From contig NZ_CP046171.1 of NCBI RefSeq assembly GCF_011801125.1, positions 1,116,001-1,180,000 on the forward strand: a DNA stretch of 64,000 nucleotides, in the 5' to 3' direction. Source of the stretch: Nocardia brasiliensis (GTDB taxonomy: Bacteria; Actinomycetota; Actinomycetes; Mycobacteriales; Mycobacteriaceae). How positions within the stretch are numbered: position 1 is the stretch's first letter; the number at the start of each line of letters is the position of its first letter. Positions 56,212 to 64,000 of this stretch are shown piece by piece. Under the pieces are notes generated by a model. That model saw only the letters and a program-made list of their open reading frames with translations, made no database searches and had not been told where the DNA came from. The translations under genes were made by a program, and so were the position numbers.

Positions 56212-57183
56212 TCACCAGTGGGTGCCGGGCACCCAGCGCGCGGCGCGGCGCAGCGCGGTGCCGGTGACCCGGCGCGCGGCCGAGCGTGGCCGCGGTTGCG
56301 CTTGGGTGACAACGGGTTCGGCGTTGTCCTCGGTCTCCTCCACCTGTTCGCCCTTGGCCGCGGGGGAGTCCGGCAGTGCGCGGTAGTAGCGGTGCAGGAT
56401 CCGGTCGCGGAACTTGGGCGTGAGCAGGGCGCCGTATTCGGCGAAGGTGCCGAGCGGCACATCGATGCGCTTGGGGCGTTCGGTCAGCGCGCGCACGATG
56501 GTCGCCGCGGCCCATTCGGGGGATTCGGACGGTCCCTGATCGCCGCTCGGGGTGATCATCGGGGTGCGCACCAGCGGCATGTGGATGGTGGTGAAGGTGA
56601 CCCCGTCGGCCATCGTCTCCACTGAGGCCACCTCGGCGAACTTGTCCAGGGCCGCCTTGCTGGCCAGGTAGGCGGCGAAGCGCGGCGTCGCCACCTGTAC
56701 GCCCGCGCTGCTGATGTTGACGATGTGGCCGAACTTGCGCTCGCGCATCTGCGGCAGCAGCGCCAGCGTCAGCCGCAGCGCGCCGAAGTAGTTGACCGCC
56801 ATGGTCCGTTCGAAGTCGTGCAACCGGTCGGTGGACCGATGGATCGCGCGCCGAATCGATCGGCCCGCGTTGTTCACCAGCATGTCGACGTGACCGTGTT
56901 CGTCGAGGATCGTCTTCACGGCGTGATCCACCGAGTCGGAAGCGGTGACGTCGCACTGGTAGGCGTAGGCGTCGCCGCCCGCGGCCTTGATCTGTTCGAC
57001 GACGCTGGCGAGTTCGTCGGCCCGGCGCGCGAGCAGGAACACCGTGGCGCCCTTGCCTGCGACGGCGAGCGCGGCCGCGCGGCCGATGCCGGACGAGGCG
57101 CCGGTGATCAGGACATGCCGTCCGGCGATATCGCGGTTGCGGCGGCGACGTGGGCCGGCGGCGTCAGCGGAGGCTTCGGTCAT
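56212..57183 (-). CDS. Short-chain dehydrogenase/reductase
   Basis: 323 residues. Rossmann fold with the NAD(P)-binding loop ITGASSGIGRAAALAV, DMLVNNAGRSIRR, the Ser of ISSAGVQVATPRF and the catalytic YLASK. The C-terminal ~60 residues (RRAARWVPGTHW end) are basic and outside the core, as in mycobacterial SDRs acting on lipids or steroids. A palindromic operator overlaps its likely -10 (TAAACT on the minus strand), so it is probably repressed by a TetR-type regulator encoded elsewhere. Substrate unknown. Confidence 0.9.
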   Translation of the reverse strand: MTEASADAAGPRRRRNRDIAGRHVLITGASSGIGRAAALAVAGKGATVFLLARRADELASVVEQIKAAGGDAYAYQCDVTASDSVDHAVKTILDEHGHVDMLVNNAGRSIRRAIHRSTDRLHDFERTMAVNYFGALRLTLALLPQMRERKFGHIVNISSAGVQVATPRFAAYLASKAALDKFAEVASVETMADGVTFTTIHMPLVRTPMITPSGDQGPSESPEWAAATIVRALTERPKRIDVPLGTFAEYGALLTPKFRDRILHRYYRALPDSPAAKGEQVEETEDNAEPVVTQAQPRPRSAARRVTGTALRRAARWVPGTHW

Positions 57184-57213
57184 CGCTGCTCCTTTGCAGG
57201 TTGGTTGGCACGA

Positions 57214-57231
57214 ACTTACTCCGAAGTAAGT
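57214..57231. promoter_or_regulatory. TetR-type operator before the SDR gene
   Basis: ACTTACTCCGAAGTAAGT has perfect 7-base arms around CCGA, the size and symmetry of TetR-family operators. It overlaps a TAAACT -10-like box on the minus strand, 31 bases before the SDR start. Confidence 0.6.
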
Positions 57232-57309
57232 TTACCTGCCAAGTGGCGCTTGTCACGTTCCGCGGCGGTATTCCGGTGGCGAATGCGGGTCGAACAACCT
57301 CGAAATCTA

Positions 57310-57329
57310 TCGAACATATGTGCGATACT
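57310..57329 (+). promoter_or_regulatory. LexA box and -10 of the TPR-dnaE2 unit
   Basis: TCGAACATATGTGCGA (57310-57325) fits the LexA consensus with one mismatch, and GATACT (57324-57329), which overlaps its end, is a good -10 six bases before the TPR ATG. LexA would cover the -10 directly, and the mRNA would be leaderless. Confidence 0.8.
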
Positions 57330-57335
57330 CGGCGC

Positions 57336-57788
57336 ATGGCGGACGATCGGATGGCGGACATCTTTGCCGCGGTGCGGCTCGGTGGGGGGAACCCGGCGGC
57401 GGCGCGAAAGGCGCTGGAGCAGTTGTGGGACGAGATCGGTGAGGGCGGTGATCCCTTGCACCGCTGCGTGATCGCGCATCACCTGGCGGATCTCCAGGAC
57501 ACCGCCGACGACGCGCTGCTCTGGGATCGGCGGGCGCTGGCCGCGGTGTTCGGCCCCGGCATCCCGCTCGACGAGGGCCTGCGCAGCTTTCTGCCGTCGC
57601 TGTATCTGAACCTGGCCGACAGCCACCGCCGGGTCGGCGATTTCGACACCGCCCGCATGCAGTTGACCATCGCGCGCGGGCACCTCGATGTCCTGGCCGC
57701 CGACGCGTACGGCGCGCTGATCCGCTCCGAACTCGAACGCGTCGAATCCGCGTTGGCCCGCGGTGTGACCGACCCGCTGTCGAGCTGA
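57336..57788 (+). CDS. Small TPR protein in the dnaE2 SOS unit
   Basis: 150 residues, soluble and all-helical. The N-terminus ADIFAAVRLGGGNPAAARKA and the pairs HRCVIAHHLADLQDTADDAL and LPSLYLNLADSHRRVGDFDT have TPR character. Similar actinobacterial proteins exist with no known role, as far as I recall. The LexA box and -10 end six bases before its ATG, so it is the first gene of the damage-induced transcript; dnaE2 starts 22 bases after its stop. That makes it a candidate accessory factor of the mutasome, an inference from position only. Confidence 0.82.
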   Translation: MADDRMADIFAAVRLGGGNPAAARKALEQLWDEIGEGGDPLHRCVIAHHLADLQDTADDALLWDRRALAAVFGPGIPLDEGLRSFLPSLYLNLADSHRRVGDFDTARMQLTIARGHLDVLAADAYGALIRSELERVESALARGVTDPLSS

Positions 57789-57810
57789 CCCGCCGAGGAG
57801 GTGATGCGCG

Positions 57811-60800
57811 GTGGGGTGGAGTAACGGCCCGCCCACCTGGATGGAGCTGGAGCGGGTGCTCTCCGGCAGGCCCGGCCGCACGAATCCGGAGGCGATGTAT
57901 CCGGGCGACGGCGGTGACAGCCCGGCGTGGTCACGCAAGCGCGGGGCATATCGGGCCGAGCCGGTGGCGCCGGCCGACGAGCCACGGGTGCCGTACGCGG
58001 AACTGCACGCGCACTCGGCCTACAGCTTCCTGGACGGGGCGAGCCAGCCGGAGGAACTGGTGGAGGAGGCCGTGCGCCTCGGCCTGGAGGCGATCGCGCT
58101 CACCGACCACGACGGTTTCTATGGCACGGTGCGCTTCGCGGAGGCCGCCAGAGAGTTCGGCATGCCGACCGTCTTCGGGTCCGAGCTGTCCCTCGGCACC
58201 GAACGGCCGACCTCGCGGCGTCCCGGCAAAGGCGCGGATCGTGCCGAGCGCCAACGGGATTCGGCGACCGGCCAGGACGGCGTGCTCGGCGCCGCCGACC
58301 CCGGCGGTGCCGGCGCTGCCCGGCGCGGGCACATCGATGCGCCGGATTCCATGCCGCGCACCGGATCTCCCGACCCCGCCGGACCGCATCTGCTGGTGCT
58401 GGCGCGCGGACAGGAGGGCTATCGCAGGCTCTCCCGGCAGATCGCGGCCGCGCACATGGCGGCGGGGGAGAAGGGCATCCTGCGCTACGACCTCGACACT
58501 CTCACCGCCGCGGCCGGTGGTCAGTGGCAGATCCTGACCGGCTGCCGGAAAGGGCAGCTGCGGCAGGCGCTCGCGGACGACCTGCGCTCGGGCAGTACCC
58601 GGCTCGTGCGGGCCGAGGCCGCGCTGCGCGATCTGACGGAACGCTTCGGCGCCGACCGGGTGAGCGTGGAACTCACCCACCACGGCGTTCCGGAGGACGA
58701 CGAGCGCAACGCGCATCTGCTCGCCCTGGCCGATCGGCTCGGCCTGCCCGTGATCGCCACCACCGGAGCGCATTTCGCCGCGCCGCGGCAGCGCCGCCGG
58801 GCCATGGCGCTGGCCGCGATCCGGGCGCGCCGGAGTTTGCACGAGATCGCGGGCTGGCTGGCGCCCACCGGCGGCGCGCACCTGCGTTCCGGCGCGGAGA
58901 TGGCACGACTGTTCGCCGAGTGCCCGCAGGCGGTGCGCAACGCGGCGGTGCTCGCCAAGGAATGTGCCTTCGATCTGAAGCTGATCGCACCGAACCTGCC
59001 GCCGTTCACCGTGCCCGCCGGTCACGACGAGACGTCCTATCTGCGCTCGCTCGCCTTCGCCGGCGCCGCCGCCCGGTACGGGCCGCGGGAACGAAACCCC
59101 AAGGCCTATCGGCAGATCGAGCACGAGCTCGCGGTGATCGAGGAGCTGGAGTTTCCCGGCTACTTCCTGGTGGTGCACGACATCGTCGAGTTCTGCCGCA
59201 ACAACGACATCCTGTGCCAGGGCCGGGGTTCGGCGGCCAACTCGGCCGTCTGCTACGCGATCGGCATCACCAATGTCGATCCCGTCGGCAACACCCTGCT
59301 GTTCGAGCGTTTCCTTTCGCCGGAGCGCGACGGCCCGCCCGATATCGATATCGACATCGAGTCCGATCGCCGGGAGGAGGCCATCCAGCACGTCTACGCC
59401 AAGTACGGCCGCGCGTACGCCGCCCAGGTGGCCAACGTGATCACCTATCGCGGCCGGTCCGCGGTGCGCGATGCCGCTCGCGCGCTGGGCTTTTCGCAGG
59501 GACAGCAGGACGCCTGGAGTAAGCAGGTGAGCAGGTGGACCGGCGTCGAGACCGAGGTGAACACCGACATCCCCGCCGAGGTGCTGCGGCTGGCCGGTGA
59601 AATCGAGGGGCTGCCACGGCATCTCGGCATCCACTCCGGCGGCATGGTGATCTGTGATCGGCCGATCGCCGACGTCTGTCCGGTGGAGTGGGCGCGCATG
59701 CCCGGCCGCAGCGTGCTGCAGTGGGACAAAGATGACTGTGCCGCCATCGATCTGGTGAAGTTCGACCTGCTCGGCCTCGGCATGCTCTCTGCGCTGCGCT
59801 ACATGATGGACATGGTGCGCGAGCACACCGGCGAGGTGGTCGAGCTGCACCGGCTCGACCTACAGGAGCCTGCCGTCTACGAGATGCTCTCGCGCGCCGA
59901 CTCGGTGGGCGTGTTCCAGGTGGAGTCGCGAGCGCAGATGGCGACCCTGCCCCGGCTGCGTCCCCGCACGTTCTACGACCTGGTGGTCGAGGTGGCGCTG
60001 ATCCGGCCCGGCCCGATCCAGGGCGGCTCGGTGCACCCCTACATCCGGCGGCGCAACGGGCTCGAGGACTGGGACTACGATCATCCGGCACTGGCGAATT
60101 CGCTGGCCCGCACCCTCGGCGTGCCACTGTTCCAGGAGCAGCTGATGCAGATGGCCGTCGACGTCGCGGGCTTCTCCGCCACCGAGGCCGATCAGCTGCG
60201 TCGCGCGATGGGCTCCAAACGGTCGCCGGAACGGATGCGGCGGCTCAAAGCGCGTCTCTACCAAGGCATGCGCGAGCTGCACGGCATCGAGGGCGAGATC
60301 GCCGATCGCATCTACGAAAAGCTCTATGCCTTCGCCAATTTCGGCTTCCCGGAAAGTCATTCGCAGAGCTTCGCCTCGATCGTGTTCTATTCGGCGTGGT
60401 TCAAGCTGCACTATCCTGCGGCGTTCTGCGCCGGGCTGCTGCGCGCCCAGCCGATGGGCTTCTATTCGCCGCAATCGCTGGTCGCCGACGCCCGCAGGCA
60501 CGGCGTTGTGGTGCACGGCCCCGACATCAATGCCAGCCGTGCCGAACCCACCCTCGAACGTGACGGCACCGAGGTCCGCCTCGGCCTCGCCGCGGTCCGG
60601 CATATCGGCACCGACCTGGCCGAAAAGATCGTCGCCGCCCGGGATCAGGGGCGCTACACCAGCTTCCTCGACCTGACCGGCCGGGTGGAACTCACTGTCG
60701 CCCAGGCGGAATCGCTGGCCACCGCGGGTGCGCTCGGCAGTCTGGGGATCACCCGGCGCGAAGCGCTCTGGGCCGCGGGCGCCGCCGCGGGAGAGCGCCC

Positions 60801-61266
60801 GGATCGCCTGCCCGGCACGGGCGCCGCCACCACCGCGCCCGTGCTGCCCGGCATGAGCGCTCTCGAACTGGCCGCCGCCGACGTCTGGGCCACCGGGGTC
60901 TCGCCGCGGAGTTACCCCACCGAATTCCTGCGCCCGCGGCTCGACGCGCTCGGCGTGATCCCCGCAGCCGATCTGCTCACGGTGCCCGACGGCACGCGAG
61001 TTCTGGTGGGCGGCGCGGTGACGCACCGCCAGCGCCCCGCCACCGCGGGCGGTGTCACCTTCATGAACCTGGAGGACGAGACCGGCATGGTGAACGTCGT
61101 CTGCTCGGTCGGGCTGTGGACGCGCTATCGCCGCCTCGCGCAGAGCGCGCCCGCCCTGCTCATCCGGGGCCGGGTGCAGAACGCCGAGGGCGCGGTCACC
61201 GTCGTCGCCGAGCACCTGCGCGGGCTGGAGCTGCGGGTCGATTCGAAGTCGCGGGACTTTCGCTGA
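57811..61266 (+). CDS. dnaE2: Error-prone DNA polymerase DnaE2
   Basis: 1151 residues from GTG with a strong GAGGAGGTGATG site upstream. C-family polymerase: PHP domain with ELHAHSAYSFLDGAS (64-78) and LTDHDGFYGT, active-site acids in PPDIDIDIESDRREEA (about 509-524), and an OB-fold near 1060-1110 (LVGGAVTHRQRPATAGGVTF). It performs damage-induced translesion synthesis with ImuA' and ImuB. It is about 70 residues longer than the M. tuberculosis enzyme; a Gly/Ala/Arg/Asp-rich insertion at about 131-190 in the PHP domain accounts for most of this. Confidence 0.96.
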   Translation: MGWSNGPPTWMELERVLSGRPGRTNPEAMYPGDGGDSPAWSRKRGAYRAEPVAPADEPRVPYAELHAHSAYSFLDGASQPEELVEEAVRLGLEAIALTDHDGFYGTVRFAEAAREFGMPTVFGSELSLGTERPTSRRPGKGADRAERQRDSATGQDGVLGAADPGGAGAARRGHIDAPDSMPRTGSPDPAGPHLLVLARGQEGYRRLSRQIAAAHMAAGEKGILRYDLDTLTAAAGGQWQILTGCRKGQLRQALADDLRSGSTRLVRAEAALRDLTERFGADRVSVELTHHGVPEDDERNAHLLALADRLGLPVIATTGAHFAAPRQRRRAMALAAIRARRSLHEIAGWLAPTGGAHLRSGAEMARLFAECPQAVRNAAVLAKECAFDLKLIAPNLPPFTVPAGHDETSYLRSLAFAGAAARYGPRERNPKAYRQIEHELAVIEELEFPGYFLVVHDIVEFCRNNDILCQGRGSAANSAVCYAIGITNVDPVGNTLLFERFLSPERDGPPDIDIDIESDRREEAIQHVYAKYGRAYAAQVANVITYRGRSAVRDAARALGFSQGQQDAWSKQVSRWTGVETEVNTDIPAEVLRLAGEIEGLPRHLGIHSGGMVICDRPIADVCPVEWARMPGRSVLQWDKDDCAAIDLVKFDLLGLGMLSALRYMMDMVREHTGEVVELHRLDLQEPAVYEMLSRADSVGVFQVESRAQMATLPRLRPRTFYDLVVEVALIRPGPIQGGSVHPYIRRRNGLEDWDYDHPALANSLARTLGVPLFQEQLMQMAVDVAGFSATEADQLRRAMGSKRSPERMRRLKARLYQGMRELHGIEGEIADRIYEKLYAFANFGFPESHSQSFASIVFYSAWFKLHYPAAFCAGLLRAQPMGFYSPQSLVADARRHGVVVHGPDINASRAEPTLERDGTEVRLGLAAVRHIGTDLAEKIVAARDQGRYTSFLDLTGRVELTVAQAESLATAGALGSLGITRREALWAAGAAAGERPDRLPGTGAATTAPVLPGMSALELAAADVWATGVSPRSYPTEFLRPRLDALGVIPAADLLTVPDGTRVLVGGAVTHRQRPATAGGVTFMNLEDETGMVNVVCSVGLWTRYRRLAQSAPALLIRGRVQNAEGAVTVVAEHLRGLELRVDSKSRDFR

Positions 61267-61345
61267 GTCGCTTGGTGATTCGGCCCCGCCGCGGCCGTGT
61301 GCAGCGTATTCTGAAGAGCTTTGCTGGGTGAGCGGGGGAGTGGAC

Positions 61346-62293
61346 ATGCCCACACCATCGGAGGACGACACGGCACGCCGCCGCGTCGTGCGCAGGCCAG
61401 GCTTCGTCGCGGTGGCCGGCACGGTGGCGTTGGCGCTGCCGACCCTATTGCTCAGCGCCCTGGTGGTTTTCGCCCTCGGCGCCTGGATCGGCACCTGGCT
61501 GCTGGTGACGGTCGTGGTGCTGTGGGTGCTCTTCGGCGCGCTCCTGGTCGACATCGCCTGGCTCACGCCGAACCGGGCGAACTACGCCAAGGCGGTCGGC
61601 TTCCGGCGGCCGATCGAGCCGGAGGACAGCATTCTCGCCGCCGCGTGGGCCAACGTCACCAGCGCACCCGGAATGGACGGCTGGCCCTATGGGCTGTGGG
61701 TGCAGCAGTCGGCCGAGCCGAGCGCCTACGCCGCGCCGAGCCGCATCATCGCGGTGACGAGTTCGGCCATCGCAGGCCTGGAACCGCGAGAGCTCGAGGC
61801 GGTGCTCGCGCACGAACTCGGCCATCACGTGCGCGTGGACGCGCGGCTGCGGCTGCTGGAGGCCTGGATCGCCCTGCCAGGACGCTATCTGTGGGCGCTG
61901 TGCAAGCGCGTCGGCCGGATCGTCGGCTTCCTCGGGGTGTACGCGTTGGTCGCGCGGTTCGTCGTGGCCGTGGCGCTGCTGCCGGTCGTGGTGCTGGTGC
62001 TGACGCCGGTCCTCGGCGCCGCGCTCGCGTACCTTTTCGTGATTCTGCTCGTGCTGGAACCGCCCGCTCGGGCCGCACAGTCGCGGCGCGGGGAGTACGC
62101 GGCCGATCGAGTGGCCGTCGAACTCGGCTACGGTCGCGAACTGGCCACCGCGTTGGACCGCTGGCGGTCCCCGCGCCCGCACCCGCTCGTCGCGCTGAAC
62201 CAGCGGGTGTTCGGCACCCATCCGCCGCTGTCGCGGCGGATCGCCGCCATCACAGCGCAACTCGACGAACGTCCTGGCCGCGCCGCTTTTTAA
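61346..62293 (+). CDS. M48-type membrane zinc metallopeptidase
   Basis: 315 residues from ATG (MPTPSEDDTARRR), chosen for GGGGGAG six bases upstream over GTGs further back. Two TM helices precede the catalytic domain, which has LEAVLAHELGHHVRVD (HExxH) near residue 153 and a later SRRGEYAADRVAVELG with the third zinc ligand. Two more hydrophobic stretches (about 195-240) follow the zinc motif, as in HtpX-like M48 enzymes. It should cleave membrane or misfolded proteins. It follows dnaE2 by 79 bp on the same strand but has no SOS box of its own. Confidence 0.9.
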   Translation: MPTPSEDDTARRRVVRRPGFVAVAGTVALALPTLLLSALVVFALGAWIGTWLLVTVVVLWVLFGALLVDIAWLTPNRANYAKAVGFRRPIEPEDSILAAAWANVTSAPGMDGWPYGLWVQQSAEPSAYAAPSRIIAVTSSAIAGLEPRELEAVLAHELGHHVRVDARLRLLEAWIALPGRYLWALCKRVGRIVGFLGVYALVARFVVAVALLPVVVLVLTPVLGAALAYLFVILLVLEPPARAAQSRRGEYAADRVAVELGYGRELATALDRWRSPRPHPLVALNQRVFGTHPPLSRRIAAITAQLDERPGRAAF

Positions 62294-62308
62294 GGAACTG
62301 TTAGAAGC

Positions 62309-62320
62309 GTTCTAGAGAAC
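62309..62320. other. Short inverted repeat before the DUF4349 gene
   Basis: GTTCTAGAGAAC has five-base inverted arms (GTTCT/AGAAC) in an AT-richer stretch between the M48 stop and the lipoprotein start. It may be a regulator site; the arms are too short to say more. Confidence 0.25.
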
Positions 62321-62358
62321 CGTTATGTCGCGCCTTTCCGGTGATCGGAGCGGTTACT

Positions 62359-63441
62359 GTGCGAATCATGCGGAAGCTTGCTGTGCTGTGCATCGGCCTG
62401 CTCGGTCTCACGTTGCTCGTCGGCTGTGGTTCCGACGACGCGAACAAGTCCGCGCCGCCGGGTCGGCCATCCTCCTACGCCACCGTCGAGGCGACGGCGC
62501 CCGCCGCGCTGCCGCCACCGGCGCTGCGCGACCAGGGCCCCGCCCGCAAGGACAATGCCGGCGGCAGCGAAACCGTCTCGGCGCGTAAGGAAGTCGTCAC
62601 CGGCAGCGTGGAGATCACCGCGGACAAGCCGATCGATGCGGCGGGCAAGATCGCCGATCGGGTCCGCGAGATCGGCGGCCGGATCGACAGCCGCACCGAA
62701 CAGCCGGGCACCGGGGACACCGACGCCAGCGCCACGCTCACCGTCCGGATACCCGCGGACAAGACCGACGCGTTCATCGACGGTCTCGGCGGCATCGGCA
62801 AGGTCACCCGGGTGAGCACCAACCGCGACGACGTGACCATGCAGTGGGAAGACCTCGACGCCAGGATCAAGGCGCTGCAGGCCTCCGTCGACCGGCTGCG
62901 CGGGCTCATCGCGAACGCGACCAACACCGCCGACCTGATCAACGCCGAGCAGGCGCTGTCCAGCAGGCAGGGCGAACTCGACAGCCTGACCGCGCAGAAG
63001 CGTCACCTCGACGATCAGGTCGCGCTGTCCAGCCTGTCGATCGACATCACCACCACGACCAAGAAGGTCGACGCCGAGCGTGCCGACAGCTTCTGGGAAG
63101 GCATCGTCGACGGGTGGAACTCGCTGGTGGATTGGCTGAAGGACGCGGTGGTGTTCACCGGCAAGGCGATCCCGTGGCTCGGCTTCCTCGTGCTGCTCGC
63201 CGCCGTGGTGTGGGGCATCGTGCGAACGGTGTTGCGGCGGAAGAAGTCCGGCACGAGTGGTCCGGCGCACGGCGAGGCAGGCCGGTCGACGCCGGTCGCG
63301 GCCGGCGTCGCACCGGCGGGTACGGCGGGCGGCACCCAGGGGGCCTCGGCTACCGGAAGCGCCGCGGGCAGTTCGGGTCCCGATGCGTCGGGGTCTGGCG
63401 CCACGGGAACCGGCGGCGGTTCGGCGGAAACCGAGTCCTGA
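62359..63441 (+). CDS. DUF4349 lipoprotein
   Basis: 360 residues from GTG (GGAG eight bases upstream), or 357 from the ATG at 62368. The lipobox is LTLLVGC (Cys24 from the GTG), so it is exported and lipidated. The DUF4349 domain has SVEITADKPIDAAGKIADRV, IPADKTDAFIDGLGGIGKVT and a long helical hairpin (about 165-230) as in related anti-sigma-like or sensor proteins. A TM helix follows near 275-295 (WLGFLVLLAAVVWGIVRTVL), then a Gly/Ala/Ser-rich tail. Function unknown. Confidence 0.88.
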   Translation: MRIMRKLAVLCIGLLGLTLLVGCGSDDANKSAPPGRPSSYATVEATAPAALPPPALRDQGPARKDNAGGSETVSARKEVVTGSVEITADKPIDAAGKIADRVREIGGRIDSRTEQPGTGDTDASATLTVRIPADKTDAFIDGLGGIGKVTRVSTNRDDVTMQWEDLDARIKALQASVDRLRGLIANATNTADLINAEQALSSRQGELDSLTAQKRHLDDQVALSSLSIDITTTTKKVDAERADSFWEGIVDGWNSLVDWLKDAVVFTGKAIPWLGFLVLLAAVVWGIVRTVLRRKKSGTSGPAHGEAGRSTPVAAGVAPAGTAGGTQGASATGSAAGSSGPDASGSGATGTGGGSAETES

Positions 63442-63529
63442 ACGTAGGGTGGCCGGGCGGGTCCGAGATAGAGGGCGGACCCGTTCGGCCGTCTAATACC
63501 GTGGGAGACGGTCCTTTACAGGAGGAGCA

Positions 63530-63760
63530 GTGCCGACCATCGTCCGGGCGACGATCAAACCGAACAGCCGCAAGGGGCCGCTCGTCGAAACCCTCGACGA
63601 CGGCACCTTGCAGCTGTACGTGCGCGCGCCCGCGGTCGAGGGCAAGGCGAACAAGGCCGCCATCGAACTGCTCGCCGCGCACTACGGGGTGGCCAAGAGC
63701 GCCGTTCGGCTGGCGGCCGGTGCGACCGCACGGCACAAGCGTTTCGAGATCGACTGCTGA
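63530..63760 (+). CDS. DUF167 family protein (YggU-like)
   Basis: 76 residues from GTG (VPTIVRATIKPNSRKGPLVE) with AGGAGGAG upstream. Small alpha/beta fold with LQLYVRAPAVEGKANKAAIELL, the signature of the DUF167/YggU family, and ends HKRFEID. Function not established. It ends six bases before the convergent methyltransferase gene. Confidence 0.92.
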   Translation: MPTIVRATIKPNSRKGPLVETLDDGTLQLYVRAPAVEGKANKAAIELLAAHYGVAKSAVRLAAGATARHKRFEIDC

Positions 63761-63766
63761 ACCGGT

Positions 63767-64000
63767 CTATGTGCCGTCTGGGAAGCCGAGCTGCCGCCAC
63801 GCCTCGTACACGGTGACCGCCGCGGCGTTGGACAGGTTCATCGAGCGCCGCCCCGGCAGCATCGGAATCCGCAGTTGCTCGGTCACCTGCGGGTCGTCGA
63901 GTACCTCGGGCGGCAATCCGGTCGGCTCGGTCCCGAACAACAGCACGTCGCCCGCGCGGTAGGCGACGTCGGTGTAGCGCGTGCTCGCCTGCGTGGTGAA
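63767..64000 (-). CDS. trmL: tRNA (cytidine(34)-2'-O)-methyltransferase, partial
   Basis: The C-terminal 77 codons are visible; the start lies beyond the right edge. SPOUT-fold end with [14 protein letters not shown] and the knot segment [20 protein letters not shown], then a [11 protein letters not shown] helix, which match TrmL (YibK/SpoU family, Rv3366-like). It methylates the wobble base ribose of certain leucine tRNAs. The stop is TAG (63767-63769 on the plus strand). Confidence 0.92.
   Translation of the reverse strand, partial: FTTQASTRYTDVAYRAGDVLLFGTEPTGLPPEVLDDPQVTEQLRIPMLPGRRSMNLSNAAAVTVYEAWRQLGFPDGT

Overview
The window is high-GC actinobacterial DNA, most likely from a Nocardia or a close relative in the Mycobacteriales. 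That assignment is inferred from gene order and protein families. The order of rplM-rpsI-glmM, glmS, nnr, alr-hydrolase-tsaE-tsaB-rimI-tsaD, groES-groEL1, whiB3, the gene next to whiB3, sigD-rsdA, a DUF5319 gene, guaB2-guaB3, guaA, imuA'-imuB and dnaE2 follows the block I know from Mycobacterium tuberculosis (roughly Rv3443c down to Rv3366). Nocardia-type genes are inserted between these landmarks. I found no rRNA, tRNA, CRISPR array, insertion sequence or prophage.

Layout. 0-3.3 kb: three tandem paralogous lipoproteins on the minus strand, the first cut by the window edge. 3.4-10.8 kb: FHA signalling and envelope genes, namely an FHA protein with a zinc-ribbon-like segment, a zinc metallopeptidase lipoprotein, an Rv1747-like FHA-FHA-ABC exporter and a membrane-anchored protein that may have a degenerate actin/Hsp70 fold. 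11.0-13.6 kb: rplM, rpsI, glmM. 13.6-18.7 kb: an ABC-F ATPase, a mini-PspC protein and a four-gene group with type VII secretion substrate traits. 18.9-23.5 kb: an alpha/beta-hydrolase-fold protein, glmS, and an MFS pump with a divergent MarR regulator. 23.5-30.7 kb: a cupredoxin lipoprotein, nnr and the alr...tsaD operon (cell-wall D-alanine and the tRNA t6A modification). 30.7-35.1 kb: an Hsp70-like membrane protein and groES-groEL1 behind a CIRCE element. 35.1-39.9 kb: a regulatory hub of sigK with a very short anti-sigma factor, whiB3, a helical repeat protein, and sigD-rsdA. 40.1-46.6 kb: guanine nucleotide synthesis (guaB2, guaB3, guaA), with a DUF5319 gene and a hydrolase-fold protein that lacks the usual nucleophile. 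46.7-51.9 kb: an envelope-stress module resembling LiaFSR (a PspC/LiaF-like protein, a PspC histidine kinase, a LuxR-type regulator) beside a tail-anchored Ser/Thr kinase. 52.1-61.3 kb: the SOS mutagenesis genes in two LexA-box-controlled units (imuA'-imuB, and a TPR gene with dnaE2), separated by a methyltransferase, a hydrolase and an SDR. 61.3-64 kb: an M48 peptidase, a DUF4349 lipoprotein, a DUF167 protein and the end of a TrmL-type tRNA methyltransferase.

How the genes fit together. glmS and glmM supply UDP-GlcNAc precursors and alr supplies D-alanine, so the left half is rich in cell-wall synthesis. tsaE, tsaB and tsaD (with rimI) serve tRNA modification and ribosomal protein acetylation beside the chaperonin operon. 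The centre is regulatory, with two ECF sigma/anti-sigma pairs, WhiB3, MarR, a two-component system and a Ser/Thr kinase. The right end holds the mutasome: ImuA', ImuB and DnaE2 act together in damage-induced translesion synthesis, and here a small TPR protein is placed under the LexA box that precedes dnaE2. The points I think most deserve a second look are the SOS-linked TPR gene, the anti-sigma-K protein reduced to its sigma-binding domain, the secretion-substrate cassette at 15.8-18.7 kb, two hydrolase-fold proteins without a nucleophilic serine, and several strong inverted repeats.
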